A stretch of DNA of 64,000 bases from Rhodospirillales bacterium (GCA_016215555.1 JACRJC010000063.1:23764-87763), one strand, 5' to 3'; counted from the first letter of the stretch, positions 17,736 through 26,748 are shown. Made by a program: numbers and translations. Notes: a model not told the origin generated them from the letters alone.

Positions 17736-18221
17736 TCAATTTCTAACCAAGGATAAGGTGACGCATTCGGATCGCGAGCCTCCCGCGATCACCCGGTCAC
17801 GGTAGGCTTCGAAGGTCAAAGCGCCATCCTTGGGTTCGGCGACGGCCCCGTAATCGTAGCCCATGGGCGACTTCATGCCAGATAGATAATAGGCTTTCTT
17901 GCCGTCAATCCACTTTCCGGTCGCGGAATTTCCAACCCAGAACTCCGTCTTTTCCTCATTCTCCCAGCTTTGCCTGGCCCGCCATAAAACGCCGCAACTA
18001 ACGTCGTCGAACTTCCATAGCTTGCGCGGGTCGCCGCCTCGGATCTGGGCGGCAAATCTGGGGTTGTCGATGATCATGCCGCAGTAATCGCAGAACTCCC
18101 TTCCCCAACGCACCTCCGCAGGCCCCGTCGATGACCCTTCAAAGCAGCCGGACAAGGCGGCAACGAAGCCCGGCGAAACGACGGTCAGGAATCGTCTGCG
18201 CGACAGGTGAAGCTTGCACAT
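17736..18221 (-). CDS. nosL: copper-binding lipoprotein NosL
   Basis: A 161-residue NosL. The N-terminus is a signal peptide with twin arginines (RRRFLTV) and a lipobox ending in Cys26 (AALSGC), so the protein should be a membrane-anchored periplasmic lipoprotein. The signature CDYCGMII supplies the Cys and Met ligands for Cu(I). NosL hands copper to apo-NosZ with the NosDFY complex. It is encoded one base after nosF and just before nosY, the common order for this cluster type. Confidence 0.93.
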   Translation of the reverse strand: MCKLHLSRRRFLTVVSPGFVAALSGCFEGSSTGPAEVRWGREFCDYCGMIIDNPRFAAQIRGGDPRKLWKFDDVSCGVLWRARQSWENEEKTEFWVGNSATGKWIDGKKAYYLSGMKSPMGYDYGAVAEPKDGALTFEAYRDRVIAGGSRSECVTLSLVRN

Positions 18222-18222
18222 G

Positions 18223-19086
18223 CTAGCGCCCTCCCCTGTCTTCGGACATTTTCATGCTGCCGACCAGTCCGGCGTAGCGGGTCAGCACGCTTAGGAAGCG
18301 CAAACGGTCTGGGCCGTTTACCTGTCCCGACCAACTATTGCCGTCTGCAGATGGCAGGAACAGCCATTCCTCCATGACCCTGGCGAAGGCCGGTTCGGGG
18401 CGGACCAGATCGATCTCGCAACGCCACACGCCGGTCAGGTCGATATCGTCAGCCACCCGGTCGTCGAGAGCGATTTTCCCCTGATCCATTTCGATCACGC
18501 GATTGACCAGCGAGGCCACTTCGTCCAGGCGGTGGCTGGTGATCAGCATCACCGAGCGTTCCTTGCGCTCGGCCAACTGCCGGAAGAAGATATGCCTGGC
18601 CTGGGGGTCGAGATTGGCCGCCGGTTCATCCATGATCAGGATGTCGGCGTCGCGGCCGAAAGCGATGCTGATCAGCATCTTCTGCTTCATGCCGCCGGAC
18701 AAGCGGACGAAAGGCAGGCGCTGTATCTTGGCATAGTCGAGCCCCAGATCTTCTGCGATGCCGATCATGCGCTGCGGCTTCGTGCCGCATAGGGCCGCTG
18801 CAAAGGAGACCAGCTCCCCGACCGGCATTTTAAGCGGCGGCGGAATTTGCGGCACGAAGCCGACGCGGCCAAGAACAGCGCCGCGATGTTTCCTAGGGTC
18901 CAATCCCCCAACCGCGATGCTGCCTTCGAAAGTGTACTCGCCCAACAGGCAGCGAATGAGCGTCGTCTTCCCAGCCCCGTTCGAGCCGACCAGTGCGACG
19001 CGCTCTCCCTTCTCGACCGACAGAAAGATGTCGTCGAGAACGGTTCTTCTTTGGAAAGCTTTCGTCACCCCGGAAAGGGAAATCAT
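18223..19086 (-). CDS. nosF: ABC transporter ATPase NosF
   Basis: A 287-residue ATPase with Walker A GSNGAGKTT, signature VRLSGGMKQKMLISIAF and Walker B ILIMDEPAANLDP. The C-terminal extension beyond the core domain is usual for NosF. It drives NosY/NosD during NosZ maturation. GGAG lies eight bases before the start, and the gene follows nosH after 12 bases. Confidence 0.92.
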   Translation of the reverse strand: MISLSGVTKAFQRRTVLDDIFLSVEKGERVALVGSNGAGKTTLIRCLLGEYTFEGSIAVGGLDPRKHRGAVLGRVGFVPQIPPPLKMPVGELVSFAAALCGTKPQRMIGIAEDLGLDYAKIQRLPFVRLSGGMKQKMLISIAFGRDADILIMDEPAANLDPQARHIFFRQLAERKERSVMLITSHRLDEVASLVNRVIEMDQGKIALDDRVADDIDLTGVWRCEIDLVRPEPAFARVMEEWLFLPSADGNSWSGQVNGPDRLRFLSVLTRYAGLVGSMKMSEDRGGR

Positions 19087-19098
19087 GGATTCCTGCTC

Positions 19099-20061
19099 CT
19101 AAAGAAGCTTGTTCAAACCCTTAATGTCGAATTTCAAGGAACCGGTCGGGCAAGCATCGACGCAGGCCCCACAGCGCGTGCAGTCCGGCCCGATGGCAAC
19201 CTTGACATCCTCGGCATAAGATTTTTTCGTACATTCCAGAACATGGGGAACCAAGCAGACCTTGCGGCAGTCGCCCTCATGCAGGCAGTTGGTAAGCTCA
19301 TACTGAACCCGAACCGGCGAAATGGCGCCTACGAAACCATATGTCAGGCCGATAGGACAAATGTATCGGCACCACATGCGACGGATAAAGAATACTTCGT
19401 AGACCAGAAGACCGCCCACCCAGACCAAAGCCAGACCCGGTCCGTAGATCAGGGCGCGGGACAAGATGCCGGTGGGCGAGATCGACTCGTAGACCGTGTA
19501 GCCGCTGACAAGCGCCAGCAGGACGAAGATGACGTACAACACGGTCCTTGTGCCGCGGTGCAGCGGGTAGTTGAGAACAAGCTTCCGCTCCGCCAACCAC
19601 AAATGAAGCATCTCCGCCAACTCGGCCAGCAAATGGTAAGGGCAAGTCCAGGAACAAAAGCTGCGGCCGCCGAACAACAGCCAGAGCAGCAGAACGGTCA
19701 CGGTGCCGATGACCAGATTGATCAGAATATGCTTGTAGGCCAGCATCACCTGTAGAGAAGAGTTGAGGTCGGCGAAATGGAAGCCGACGACGCGCGAAGC
19801 GGTCAGCGCCCCCTCGACAAGCTGGATATCCAACCTAAAGGAGACGACGAAAAGCAGGTTGATCACGATCAGCGTCGTCCAGCGGATGTTGCGCCATTTG
19901 TGGCTTTTGTTCCCGGAATGCAGCGCCTTGATTTCCTTGGCCCGTTGGGCGCCCTTGACCTGACGCTTGGCCTCGTGGATGGCAACCGCATCCTGCGTGA
20001 CGCCGATCGTGCGCCTGGGCTCAGCGCCCAACATGGCTTTCAGCGAGTCGATCGCGCCCAT
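19099..20061 (-). CDS. nosH: NosH (NapH-type) quinol dehydrogenase membrane component
   Basis: Start chosen at ATG 20059-20061, where it overlaps the nosG stop (TGATG); 320 residues. Four to five membrane helices span about 63-280. Cys motifs CSWTCPYH and CRYICPIG lie at helix ends. The C-terminal ferredoxin region has CLHEGDCRKVC and CTRCGACVDACPTG. In NapGH/NosGH systems this subunit oxidises quinol, typically menaquinol, and passes electrons to NosG. It substitutes for NosR, which is absent here. The long upstream open frame is not needed. Confidence 0.88.
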   Translation of the reverse strand: MGAIDSLKAMLGAEPRRTIGVTQDAVAIHEAKRQVKGAQRAKEIKALHSGNKSHKWRNIRWTTLIVINLLFVVSFRLDIQLVEGALTASRVVGFHFADLNSSLQVMLAYKHILINLVIGTVTVLLLWLLFGGRSFCSWTCPYHLLAELAEMLHLWLAERKLVLNYPLHRGTRTVLYVIFVLLALVSGYTVYESISPTGILSRALIYGPGLALVWVGGLLVYEVFFIRRMWCRYICPIGLTYGFVGAISPVRVQYELTNCLHEGDCRKVCLVPHVLECTKKSYAEDVKVAIGPDCTRCGACVDACPTGSLKFDIKGLNKLL

Positions 20062-20819
20062 CACACGTCTCCCCACCTGCGGCGAATGTCGATGACAATG
20101 GCCGCCGGCTCGGTCGGGCATATCATTTCGCACATGCCGCAGCCCGTGCAGGCCTGATGAACGACGGGCGTGCGACGCTTGTCCGAAGGGTCGTCCGACA
20201 TCGGCTCCAGCGTGATCGCCTTGTCGATGGGGCACTCGCGCAAGCAAAGATCGCAGAGCTCGATATCGTAATCATATTTGGCCATTTTGACCGGCTTCCA
20301 GCGGTCGATCGATTCGATTCGATGAAGACCCTTGAATCCCCTCCCCCGGGCCGGGCCTTTGAGTCCTTTTCCTTGCCTAGCCAAGCACAGGTTCGGCTTG
20401 TCGAGGCGGGCAAGCCCCATGCGCACTTGCTCTTTCTTGTCGATATCGTGGGCAAGCGCCTCGGTCGGACAGGCCAGGACGCACTGGACCGCGTCGCAGG
20501 AAAAGTCGCAAGCTTGGTCGCGGGCGTTGATATAGGGAACCCCTACGCCGAACCCCTCGTCAAGATCGCCCAGCCGGATCGCCTCGACGGGGCAGACTTG
20601 GACGCATTGTCCGCATTTGATGCAAGCCGCCAGGAACTCGTTTTCATCGATCGCTCCGGGAGGGCGCAAGCGAGGCATCCATTTTTTCAGAACGGGGAAA
20701 AAACCGAAGAGAGAGGCGCCGACGACGGCGCCTCCCAACGCGACGGAACGCATGATCTCGCGCCGCGTCTTTTGCGTGAAAACGGGTTTCGCTTGCGGCT
20801 GGGGATGCGGCTCGCTCAT
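20061..20819 (-). CDS. nosG: NosG (NapG-type) periplasmic ferredoxin subunit
   Basis: A 252-residue protein. A Tat-like signal (KTRREIMRSVALGGAVVGAS) is followed by about four [4Fe-4S] motifs: CIKCGQCVQVCP near residue 67, CDFSCDAVQCVLACP, CDLCLRECP and CTGCGMCEMICP. It should take electrons from the membrane partner NosH and pass them to a c-type cytochrome or NosZ in the periplasm. The start overlaps the nosD stop (ATGA) and the stop overlaps nosH. Confidence 0.9.
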   Translation of the reverse strand: MSEPHPQPQAKPVFTQKTRREIMRSVALGGAVVGASLFGFFPVLKKWMPRLRPPGAIDENEFLAACIKCGQCVQVCPVEAIRLGDLDEGFGVGVPYINARDQACDFSCDAVQCVLACPTEALAHDIDKKEQVRMGLARLDKPNLCLARQGKGLKGPARGRGFKGLHRIESIDRWKPVKMAKYDYDIELCDLCLRECPIDKAITLEPMSDDPSDKRRTPVVHQACTGCGMCEMICPTEPAAIVIDIRRRWGDV

Positions 20820-22129
20820 GAGCGGCTTGCCTTTCCTTTGTTCATCAATGGGCGCTTGTCTTCGAGAAGCAGGCGGGGCTCGCTGAAGGGCGCCAAACGG
20901 TCCAGGAAATCCAGAACTTCCAGAACCGGGGTATCCTTGAAAAAGCGGGTGTTGGGAACTTCCATCCAGACAAGTCCGGCGTAGTTGTAAAGCCTTTGCG
21001 GCGTGTCGCCAATGCCGTCCTTGTCACGGTCGAATCCCTCGTAGGACTCCCAGGCGTTGCCGTCCCATTCGTTCTTATGCGCACCTCCCCCTCCGAAAAC
21101 GACGACTTCGGTCATGTTGCTGCGCAGGATGTTGTCCTTGAAGACGTTGTCGCGCCAGTCGTTCAGAAAGGAGATCGCGATATCGTTGTAGGATATGCGG
21201 TTGCCGGTGATGATGTCCTTGGTCCCGGGCTCGAAGGGCGACAAGTCGAGATAGATGCCAGTGGCGCAATAGAGAATGTCGTTGTTCTCGATGGTTACGC
21301 CGCTTGCCTCCTTGAGGGATACGCAGGTTCCCGTTGCCCCCGTCGATTTGGCGATATAGTTGTTCCGCACGACGTCGCCGACGCTGTACATCAGCGAGAC
21401 TCCGACGGAGTTGTCGAAGAATCTGTTGTTCTCGACCAGGTTGTCGACGGCATACATGAAATGCAGGCCGTATCTTCCGCCGCTGCTGCTGTTGCCGGTC
21501 AGGTGGTTGTTGCGCGAGTACCAAAGGACGATGTCGCGGGAATTGACGACTTCGTTGTCCTCGACCTTGTTGCCGTTGGAATACCACAGCTTCAAGGCGT
21601 CCCCGCGCAATCCCAGGTCACGCGGCCTTGACGATATCTTGTTGCGGCGAATGACGTTGTTGTCGGATTTTTCAAGCGTCATGCCGAACAGCGTGTTTTC
21701 GATGACGACGTCCTTGATCACGTTGCCGCTGCCGCGGATTTGTATTCCAGCGTCCTCGGCATTGTGGTCTTCCCCGGAATTCACCAACCTCATGTTGCGA
21801 AGCGTCACGTTGTTGGAGAATAGCTGGATGACGGTTCCTGTACCGTTCGCGTCGATGGTCACGCTGTTCTGGCCATCCAGGGTGATGGATTTTTCGATCT
21901 TCAGGTTGCCGACATAGGTGCCGGGCGGGATGACAAGTTCGGCGCCGTCAGGTGCCCGGTCGATCATTTCCTGGATGACGGATACGCTGGCAGCGCCTTC
22001 CTGACGGGTTTGGCCGAAGACAAAAGCGGTTGAGCAAAGCGCCAAGACGAAAAACGACAGCCACAACCCTTTGGTCAACCTACCCGCCGGGGGCTCAAGC
22101 ATCCAAAGGGGGGGCGATAGGCGAACCAT
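20816..22129 (-). CDS. nosD: periplasmic NosZ maturation protein NosD
   Basis: Start taken at ATG 22127-22129 (MVRLSPPLWML), 35 bases after the previous gene; a later ATG (MLEPPAGRL, 22102) is possible, and neither has a strong ribosome site. About 437 residues. A signal anchor is followed by a right-handed beta-helix of NosD/CASH repeats (many N-V-I-x-x-N-x-I units such as NNVIRRNKIS and NLVENNRFF). The C-terminus contains YNYAGLVWMEVPNTRFF. It works with NosFY to deliver sulfur or copper to CuZ. Confidence 0.9.
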   Translation of the reverse strand: MVRLSPPLWMLEPPAGRLTKGLWLSFFVLALCSTAFVFGQTRQEGAASVSVIQEMIDRAPDGAELVIPPGTYVGNLKIEKSITLDGQNSVTIDANGTGTVIQLFSNNVTLRNMRLVNSGEDHNAEDAGIQIRGSGNVIKDVVIENTLFGMTLEKSDNNVIRRNKISSRPRDLGLRGDALKLWYSNGNKVEDNEVVNSRDIVLWYSRNNHLTGNSSSGGRYGLHFMYAVDNLVENNRFFDNSVGVSLMYSVGDVVRNNYIAKSTGATGTCVSLKEASGVTIENNDILYCATGIYLDLSPFEPGTKDIITGNRISYNDIAISFLNDWRDNVFKDNILRSNMTEVVVFGGGGAHKNEWDGNAWESYEGFDRDKDGIGDTPQRLYNYAGLVWMEVPNTRFFKDTPVLEVLDFLDRLAPFSEPRLLLEDKRPLMNKGKASRS

Positions 22130-22164
22130 GTTGCATTCTGCCTTGTTCGACGGGCGGCACGGAA

Positions 22165-22812
22165 TTACCTCTCCCTCAATTGCTTGCGGCGAAGCAGAAG
22201 GGCGAGCACCAGCAGAAGGGATGCGCCGACAAGCAGCAAATAGCCATAGTGAGGGTAGGAGTAAGTCGAGAATTGGGCCACCTTGCCTTCGCCGAACACC
22301 GTCGGCATAAAAGGCTTGACTGAAAAGGCAGCCCATTCATGCAGATTATGGCCGAACCACCACAGCCAGGCGGAATAATCGATGACGAAGGCGACGGGAA
22401 TCACGATGCCGCTTAGGGGTAGCACCCACCAGAAGGGACCGGAATAGAACAGGAAGGCCAGCAGCATCACGCCGACCAAAGAGAACAGATAGGGGGCGGC
22501 GGCTATTTCCAGTTTTGCGCCACCGGCAATCGGTTCCATGCCGATGAAATGGTTGATCACGTTCATCTCGTGGACGCAATCCAGGGGCTCGTCCTCATCG
22601 ACGCCCGAATCGGCCGGCCTGGCCTGGCAACCATTGAAGACGCCATTGACATGAAAGTGAATGCGCACGCCATCCGGAAAGGTCTGCGCCGGATAGTTGG
22701 GCGCCTTCAGAGCCACCCACCAGACCGGCGACACATAGGCGGCGCCAATCAGCAGCATCGCGGCCAGCGTCAGAAGGCGGAACATTGCAGGCAATTTCGA
22801 TAAACCGGACAT
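22165..22812 (-). CDS. nosB: NosB-like integral membrane protein of the nos cluster
   Basis: A 215-residue protein with about five hydrophobic segments (residues 10-32, 104-124, 126-146 and 188-208 among them) and a conserved extracytoplasmic motif CVHEMNVINHFIGMEPI with Cys, His and Met residues that could bind copper. A membrane protein in this place, between nosZ and nosD, is the hallmark of clade II clusters such as that of Wolinella, where it is called nosB. Its biochemical role is not known. The name rests on position and topology, not on a computed alignment. Confidence 0.65.
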   Translation of the reverse strand: MSGLSKLPAMFRLLTLAAMLLIGAAYVSPVWWVALKAPNYPAQTFPDGVRIHFHVNGVFNGCQARPADSGVDEDEPLDCVHEMNVINHFIGMEPIAGGAKLEIAAAPYLFSLVGVMLLAFLFYSGPFWWVLPLSGIVIPVAFVIDYSAWLWWFGHNLHEWAAFSVKPFMPTVFGEGKVAQFSTYSYPHYGYLLLVGASLLLVLALLLRRKQLRER

Positions 22813-22839
22813 CAGGGCGCCTTTATTCTTGAAAATTGG

Positions 22840-22866
22840 GCGGGCCGTCCGTCTTGGGCGGCCCGC
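22840..22866 (-). terminator. hairpin between the second cytochrome gene and nosB
   Basis: GCGGGCCG (22840-22847) pairs with CGGCCCGC (22859-22866), and the stem extends inward with a G-T pair to a five-base loop. In the minus direction it is followed by CCCAATTTTC, a weak T tract. It lies inside the nos operon, so it could be a partial terminator or an mRNA-stability element. Confidence 0.45.
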
Positions 22867-22875
22867 TGCGTCAGA

Positions 22876-23628
22876 TTACTTGAAGTCGGGGTTCTTCCAA
22901 CCGACCTTGCCGACCTTGTCCTTGGGAGGTTTGATGCGCGATACGTAATCCAGCACGGCCTTGGTGTCGCGGTCGGTGAAGCTCTGAATCTGCTTGACCA
23001 TATCGGGATTGGCGTTGCGGCGCTTTCCTTCCTTGATCCACTGATACTGGCGAAGCAGATAGTTGTAATGCTGCGCTTCCAGACGCGGGTAGAATTTCTC
23101 GTTGTCGCCCTCGCCATGTTCGCCATGGCAGCGCACGCAATTCTCCTTGTAGAGTTTCTCGCCATGCGCCAGATCCTTGCCGTCGCCCAAGCCGGGCTTC
23201 GGATTCATCTTGAGCGACTGGATGTAGCCCGCCACGTCGGCGATCGACTGCGGGCCGCCGATCTGCGACGGCAAGGCGAAGGGATACATGGTGGGATTGT
23301 CGCGGTTTTTGGCCCGGATGTCGGAAAGCTGCTTGATGATGACCTTGTAGTGTTGTCCGGCCAATTGCGGGAACGTGCCATCGGTCAGACCCCAGCCCTC
23401 AGGCAGGTGACATGCGGCGCAGACTTCGTAGACGTCGCGGCCGTTCTTGAGATCGGGCTTGGCCTTCAATGCCTCGGCGTCCTCGCCGTCGCCCTTGTTC
23501 CATTCGTAGCCTGCTTCACCCAGTGATTTTCCCTGTTTGATGTTGTCGCCGGGACCAGCTGCAAAAGCGGGGACGGCGGCCAGCGCCATTGCCGACAGAG
23601 CGGCTGAAATCAATATGTTCTTTCTCAT
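22876..23628 (-). CDS. periplasmic dihaem cytochrome c of the nos cluster (c4-like)
   Basis: Start at ATG 23626-23628 (MRKNILISAALSA), with GGAG eight bases upstream; 250 residues. A cleavable signal (ends AFAAGPGD) is followed by two haem sites, CAACH and CVRCH, in two tandem cytochrome c domains. Candidate axial Met residues occur in NPTMYPF and NPDMVKQ. By position it corresponds to NosC1/NosC2 of clade II clusters and should carry electrons from NosGH to NosZ. It is preceded by another dihaem cytochrome gene 55 bases upstream. Confidence 0.88.
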   Translation of the reverse strand: MRKNILISAALSAMALAAVPAFAAGPGDNIKQGKSLGEAGYEWNKGDGEDAEALKAKPDLKNGRDVYEVCAACHLPEGWGLTDGTFPQLAGQHYKVIIKQLSDIRAKNRDNPTMYPFALPSQIGGPQSIADVAGYIQSLKMNPKPGLGDGKDLAHGEKLYKENCVRCHGEHGEGDNEKFYPRLEAQHYNYLLRQYQWIKEGKRRNANPDMVKQIQSFTDRDTKAVLDYVSRIKPPKDKVGKVGWKNPDFK

Positions 23629-23683
23629 CACATAATCTCCGGCGGGTTGGTTGACAGATATCCTAGCCGAAAGGATTCGGCAT

Positions 23684-24298
23684 TTACTTGACGAGTGATA
23701 AATATTCGGCGATTTGCGCCTTTTCCTTGTCGTTGACCAGGTGCATGACCGGCTGCATCGAGTCTGCAAGGCCGTTGGCCCTGGCCTTCGAACCGATATC
23801 CTTCATCTGGGTCAGAAGATAGGTTTTGTCCTGTCCGGCCAGGAAAGGATAGGTCTTCATGAGGGGCTTCATGCCCTCCTTGCCATGGCAGGCGATGCAG
23901 GTTTTGGTCAGGTAAAGCGCCTTGCCGGGCAGGGTTTTAGCGGGAGGAGCGCCCTGGGAATCCCATTTCAGCGACGCCAGATAGCTTGTCAGCGCCTTCA
24001 TTTCGTCGTCCTTCAGCTCGTCGATGACCGGTTTCATGGTATCGACGATCTGGCCGTTCTTGCGTGCTCCCGATTTCACGTCTTTCAACTGCTGCAGCAT
24101 GTAATCGGCGTTCTGCCCTGCCAGTTTTGGATACCCTTTTTCGAGCGGGGTTTTGGCATCTTCGCCGTGACAGGCCGTGCATCCTTTGTCTTCATACAGG
24201 GCCTTGCCGTCGGCAGCGGCGGCAAGAGAAGGAAAAACAAAAACCGAAAGCGCCAAACCAAAGGCAGAAAGCTTATTTTTGGAACCATCAAACGGCAT
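23684..24298 (-). CDS. periplasmic dihaem cytochrome c4-like protein
   Basis: A 204-residue protein. A signal peptide ends near SLAAAADG, then two homologous domains each carry a haem motif, CTACH at about residue 40 and CIACH at about 135. The likely Met ligands are in VDTMKPVI and ADSMQPVM, each after a GQ-x-Y repeat. It looks like an internal duplication of a class I cytochrome, as in cytochrome c4. It is the first gene after nosZ, behind a strong hairpin, and is a likely electron donor to NosZ. Confidence 0.88.
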   Translation of the reverse strand: MPFDGSKNKLSAFGLALSVFVFPSLAAAADGKALYEDKGCTACHGEDAKTPLEKGYPKLAGQNADYMLQQLKDVKSGARKNGQIVDTMKPVIDELKDDEMKALTSYLASLKWDSQGAPPAKTLPGKALYLTKTCIACHGKEGMKPLMKTYPFLAGQDKTYLLTQMKDIGSKARANGLADSMQPVMHLVNDKEKAQIAEYLSLVK

Positions 24299-24318
24299 GT
24301 CGCACCTCGAGAAAAAGT

Positions 24319-24350
24319 CCGGGGGCGGGGGGAGTGTGCCCCGCCCCCGG
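24319..24350 (-). terminator. strong intrinsic hairpin between nosZ and the downstream nos genes
   Basis: A perfect 12-bp GC-rich stem (CCGGGGGCGGGG at 24319-24330 and its complement at 24339-24350) encloses an eight-base loop. On the nosZ strand it is followed at once by ACTTTTTC. It has the form of a rho-independent terminator 13 bases after the nosZ stop. The next gene starts 21 bases beyond, so read-through probably feeds the rest of the operon at a lower level. Confidence 0.85.
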
Positions 24351-24363
24351 CAGCTGGGGGTTC

Positions 24364-26664
24364 TTACTTCTGCACCTTCTTGGCGCCATTCTGCTCCAGA
24401 TGGGTCTTGGCACGCAGGCCGATGTCGGCCGCCTTAACCTGGTACTGGAACCATTGTTCGGCCCAAAGCATGGCGTTGTTCCAATCCTGCTTCTTCGCGA
24501 ACTCTTCCGACTTCTCCTTGGAAGACTTGGCAAAGTTGAGCTGATCGGTCGCGTCTTCGACCAGGGCCACCGCTTGCGGGAAGTCCTTGAAGTTGACGCT
24601 GGTGATGTAACCAACAACGCCGTCGATCACGCCTTGCGTGTCGATGTTGGCCTTAACGCGGGCGTCGTAATCGGCCTTGGTGTAGTTGACGCCTGCCTTT
24701 CCGGCCGCGGCAGCGCCGCCCTTGTAGTTGGCAGGCTTGACCAGGAGGTAGCCTTCCATCTCAAGGTGCAGCGCCGAGCAGAACTCGGTGCAGTAGTAGG
24801 GATAGACGCCGGCCTTGTTGGCCTTGAAAGTGGCCGTTACCGTTTTGCCGGGTTCGAGCGAAAGGTTCACGTTGTGCTTGGACACCGCGAAGCCGTGGGT
24901 TTCGTCCTCGGCGCGTTCGAGATTGGTGAAGTGGACGGTGATTTCGTCACCTTCGTTGGCCTCGATGATTTCGGGCGTGATGTGCGAACGGATGACCGTG
25001 CCGAACACCTCGACCTTGCCGGGTTTCTTGTCGGTATGCTCGCTGCCTGCGCGCACCGCGAACGGGCTCTTCTCGTCCGTGCGGCTATTGGTGCCCGAAG
25101 GATAGCGGATGCTGGGCTTCAGCCGGTCGGTGGAGATGGCGACCGCGTAGTGCGGCTCGCCCAACGGCAACGGCATGTCGTACAGAAGCTGCATCTTGTC
25201 GCCGCTGATGTCGATCAACTGATGGTTCTGCGGATGCAGGGGGCCAACCGGAGCGAAACGGTCGATGGCCAGCTTGTTCAGAGCCACCAGATACTTGCCC
25301 TTGGGATGGGCGGTGTCGCCTTCCATGGTCATCAAGTGGCCGATGTTATAATGCACCGACAGCTTGTCGAGAACCTTGCCTTCGCAGTAATCCCACTTGG
25401 TCACCTGCGAATCGACGTAGATCGAGGTATAGGCGACGCAGGACTTCGAGTCGTACTGGGTGTGCAGCGGTCCCAGGCCGACTTCGACCTGCTTGTGGAC
25501 GGCCGCCGCAAGGTCGATGATCGGCACGCCGTAATCGTCCTTGCCCGAATACTTCCCGGCCTTGATGGCGGCCTGGATCTTCTCGAAGCTGTAGACGGTG
25601 GCATGGGTGTCCAGCTTGCCGGCGACGATGATGTACTTGCCGTCAGGCGTCACGTCGGAACCATGCGGGCTTTTCGGCTCGGGAATCAGGAACAGCACGC
25701 CTTCCTTGGCCGCAACGTCCATCGGCAGAACCTTCATGCCGTTGATGGTCTTGGTCTTGCCGGCCTTGACAAGTTCCTCGGCCTTCTTCCAGTTGACGAC
25801 ATGCAGGAAATCGACGTCCTTGGCCGAGCAACCGGCTTCGAAGGGCGGCCGGCCGCGCTCGATACCGCCGACATAGCGCTCGGCGCAGAACGAGTTGGTG
25901 AACGACCAGCCGTCGGACGGCCCCTTGCCGAAATCCGACAAGTCCTGGCTGTAGGGCGGCAATTCGATGCTGAACGAATTCTCGGGCTCGATGCGGCCCT
26001 TGGTGCGGTTGAATTTCCAATAGGTCACCGCGCCGCGGTACTTCTCATTGAATTGCTCGAGAGGGACGTACTCGCCGCCCAGCGGAGCGGGATACTGCGA
26101 GGCCTCGATCACATATTCGGTATTCGGGCTGACGAAGGCGCCGCCGTGGTCCGACTGCATGATCGGGTTCTTGACGATCTGCTTGGTTTCGAAGTCCTTC
26201 AGGTCGATCACGGCGATGCGCGGCGTGTTCTTGTCGTTGATGAACAGGAACTGGCCGTCGGTGTCGCCGTTTGTTTCAGAAATCGCCGGATGGTGCGTGT
26301 CGCCGAACAGAACTTCCCGTCCGTCCACCTTCGAACCTTCCTGCAAAACCTTCTTCGACTCTTCGTCGAAGCCGTAGCCCTGCCAGGGCTCGGGCGTGAA
26401 AACGCCGATATACTTCAGGATGCGCATGGACGGGATGCCGTAGACGATCACCTGACCGCTCTGGCCGCCGGAACTGAAGACGATGAATTCGTCGTGTTTG
26501 CCGGTTGGCGTGTAGGTTTTTGCTGCCGCCATGACGTCGGCCTCGGTCAAACCGCGCCGCTTCATGACGTCTTGCAGGGTGTCAGCCGACCACGCGCTGC
26601 TAGATGCGAACGCGCCAAGGCTGACCGTGGCGAGCAGTGTCGCCAGGACATGATTCATTCTCAT
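24364..26664 (-). CDS. nosZ: nitrous oxide reductase, clade II (Sec-dependent)
   Basis: A 766-residue NosZ that reduces N2O to N2 in the periplasm. The signal peptide (residues 1-27, ending SSSAWSAD) lacks twin arginines, which marks the Sec-exported clade II type. The N-terminal beta-propeller has the CuZ histidines, for example DTHHPAISETNG, SDHGGAF, SPHGSDV and LGPLHTQY. The C-terminal cupredoxin domain has the CuA motif CTEFCSALHLEM. About 110 residues follow CuA; unlike Wolinella NosZ this tail has no CxxCH haem site. GAGGTGGGC precedes the start. The gene heads the nos operon and is divergent from the SCO gene. Confidence 0.96.
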   Translation of the reverse strand: MRMNHVLATLLATVSLGAFASSSAWSADTLQDVMKRRGLTEADVMAAAKTYTPTGKHDEFIVFSSGGQSGQVIVYGIPSMRILKYIGVFTPEPWQGYGFDEESKKVLQEGSKVDGREVLFGDTHHPAISETNGDTDGQFLFINDKNTPRIAVIDLKDFETKQIVKNPIMQSDHGGAFVSPNTEYVIEASQYPAPLGGEYVPLEQFNEKYRGAVTYWKFNRTKGRIEPENSFSIELPPYSQDLSDFGKGPSDGWSFTNSFCAERYVGGIERGRPPFEAGCSAKDVDFLHVVNWKKAEELVKAGKTKTINGMKVLPMDVAAKEGVLFLIPEPKSPHGSDVTPDGKYIIVAGKLDTHATVYSFEKIQAAIKAGKYSGKDDYGVPIIDLAAAVHKQVEVGLGPLHTQYDSKSCVAYTSIYVDSQVTKWDYCEGKVLDKLSVHYNIGHLMTMEGDTAHPKGKYLVALNKLAIDRFAPVGPLHPQNHQLIDISGDKMQLLYDMPLPLGEPHYAVAISTDRLKPSIRYPSGTNSRTDEKSPFAVRAGSEHTDKKPGKVEVFGTVIRSHITPEIIEANEGDEITVHFTNLERAEDETHGFAVSKHNVNLSLEPGKTVTATFKANKAGVYPYYCTEFCSALHLEMEGYLLVKPANYKGGAAAAGKAGVNYTKADYDARVKANIDTQGVIDGVVGYITSVNFKDFPQAVALVEDATDQLNFAKSSKEKSEEFAKKQDWNNAMLWAEQWFQYQVKAADIGLRAKTHLEQNGAKKVQK

Positions 26665-26748
26665 AAGCCCACCTCTCTAATTAACTGTTAATCCGGAATA
26701 TTCTGACCTTCACAACGATGAGCCTAAATTAACAAAAATTTTGCGGCC

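Noticed and set aside
24064..26691. A very long open frame (875 codons) on the plus strand across nosZ and the cytochrome genes
   Set aside because: It is antisense to clear nosZ and cytochrome reading frames, has no domain motif and starts inside a coding gene. Long antisense frames are expected in GC-rich DNA with strong codon bias.
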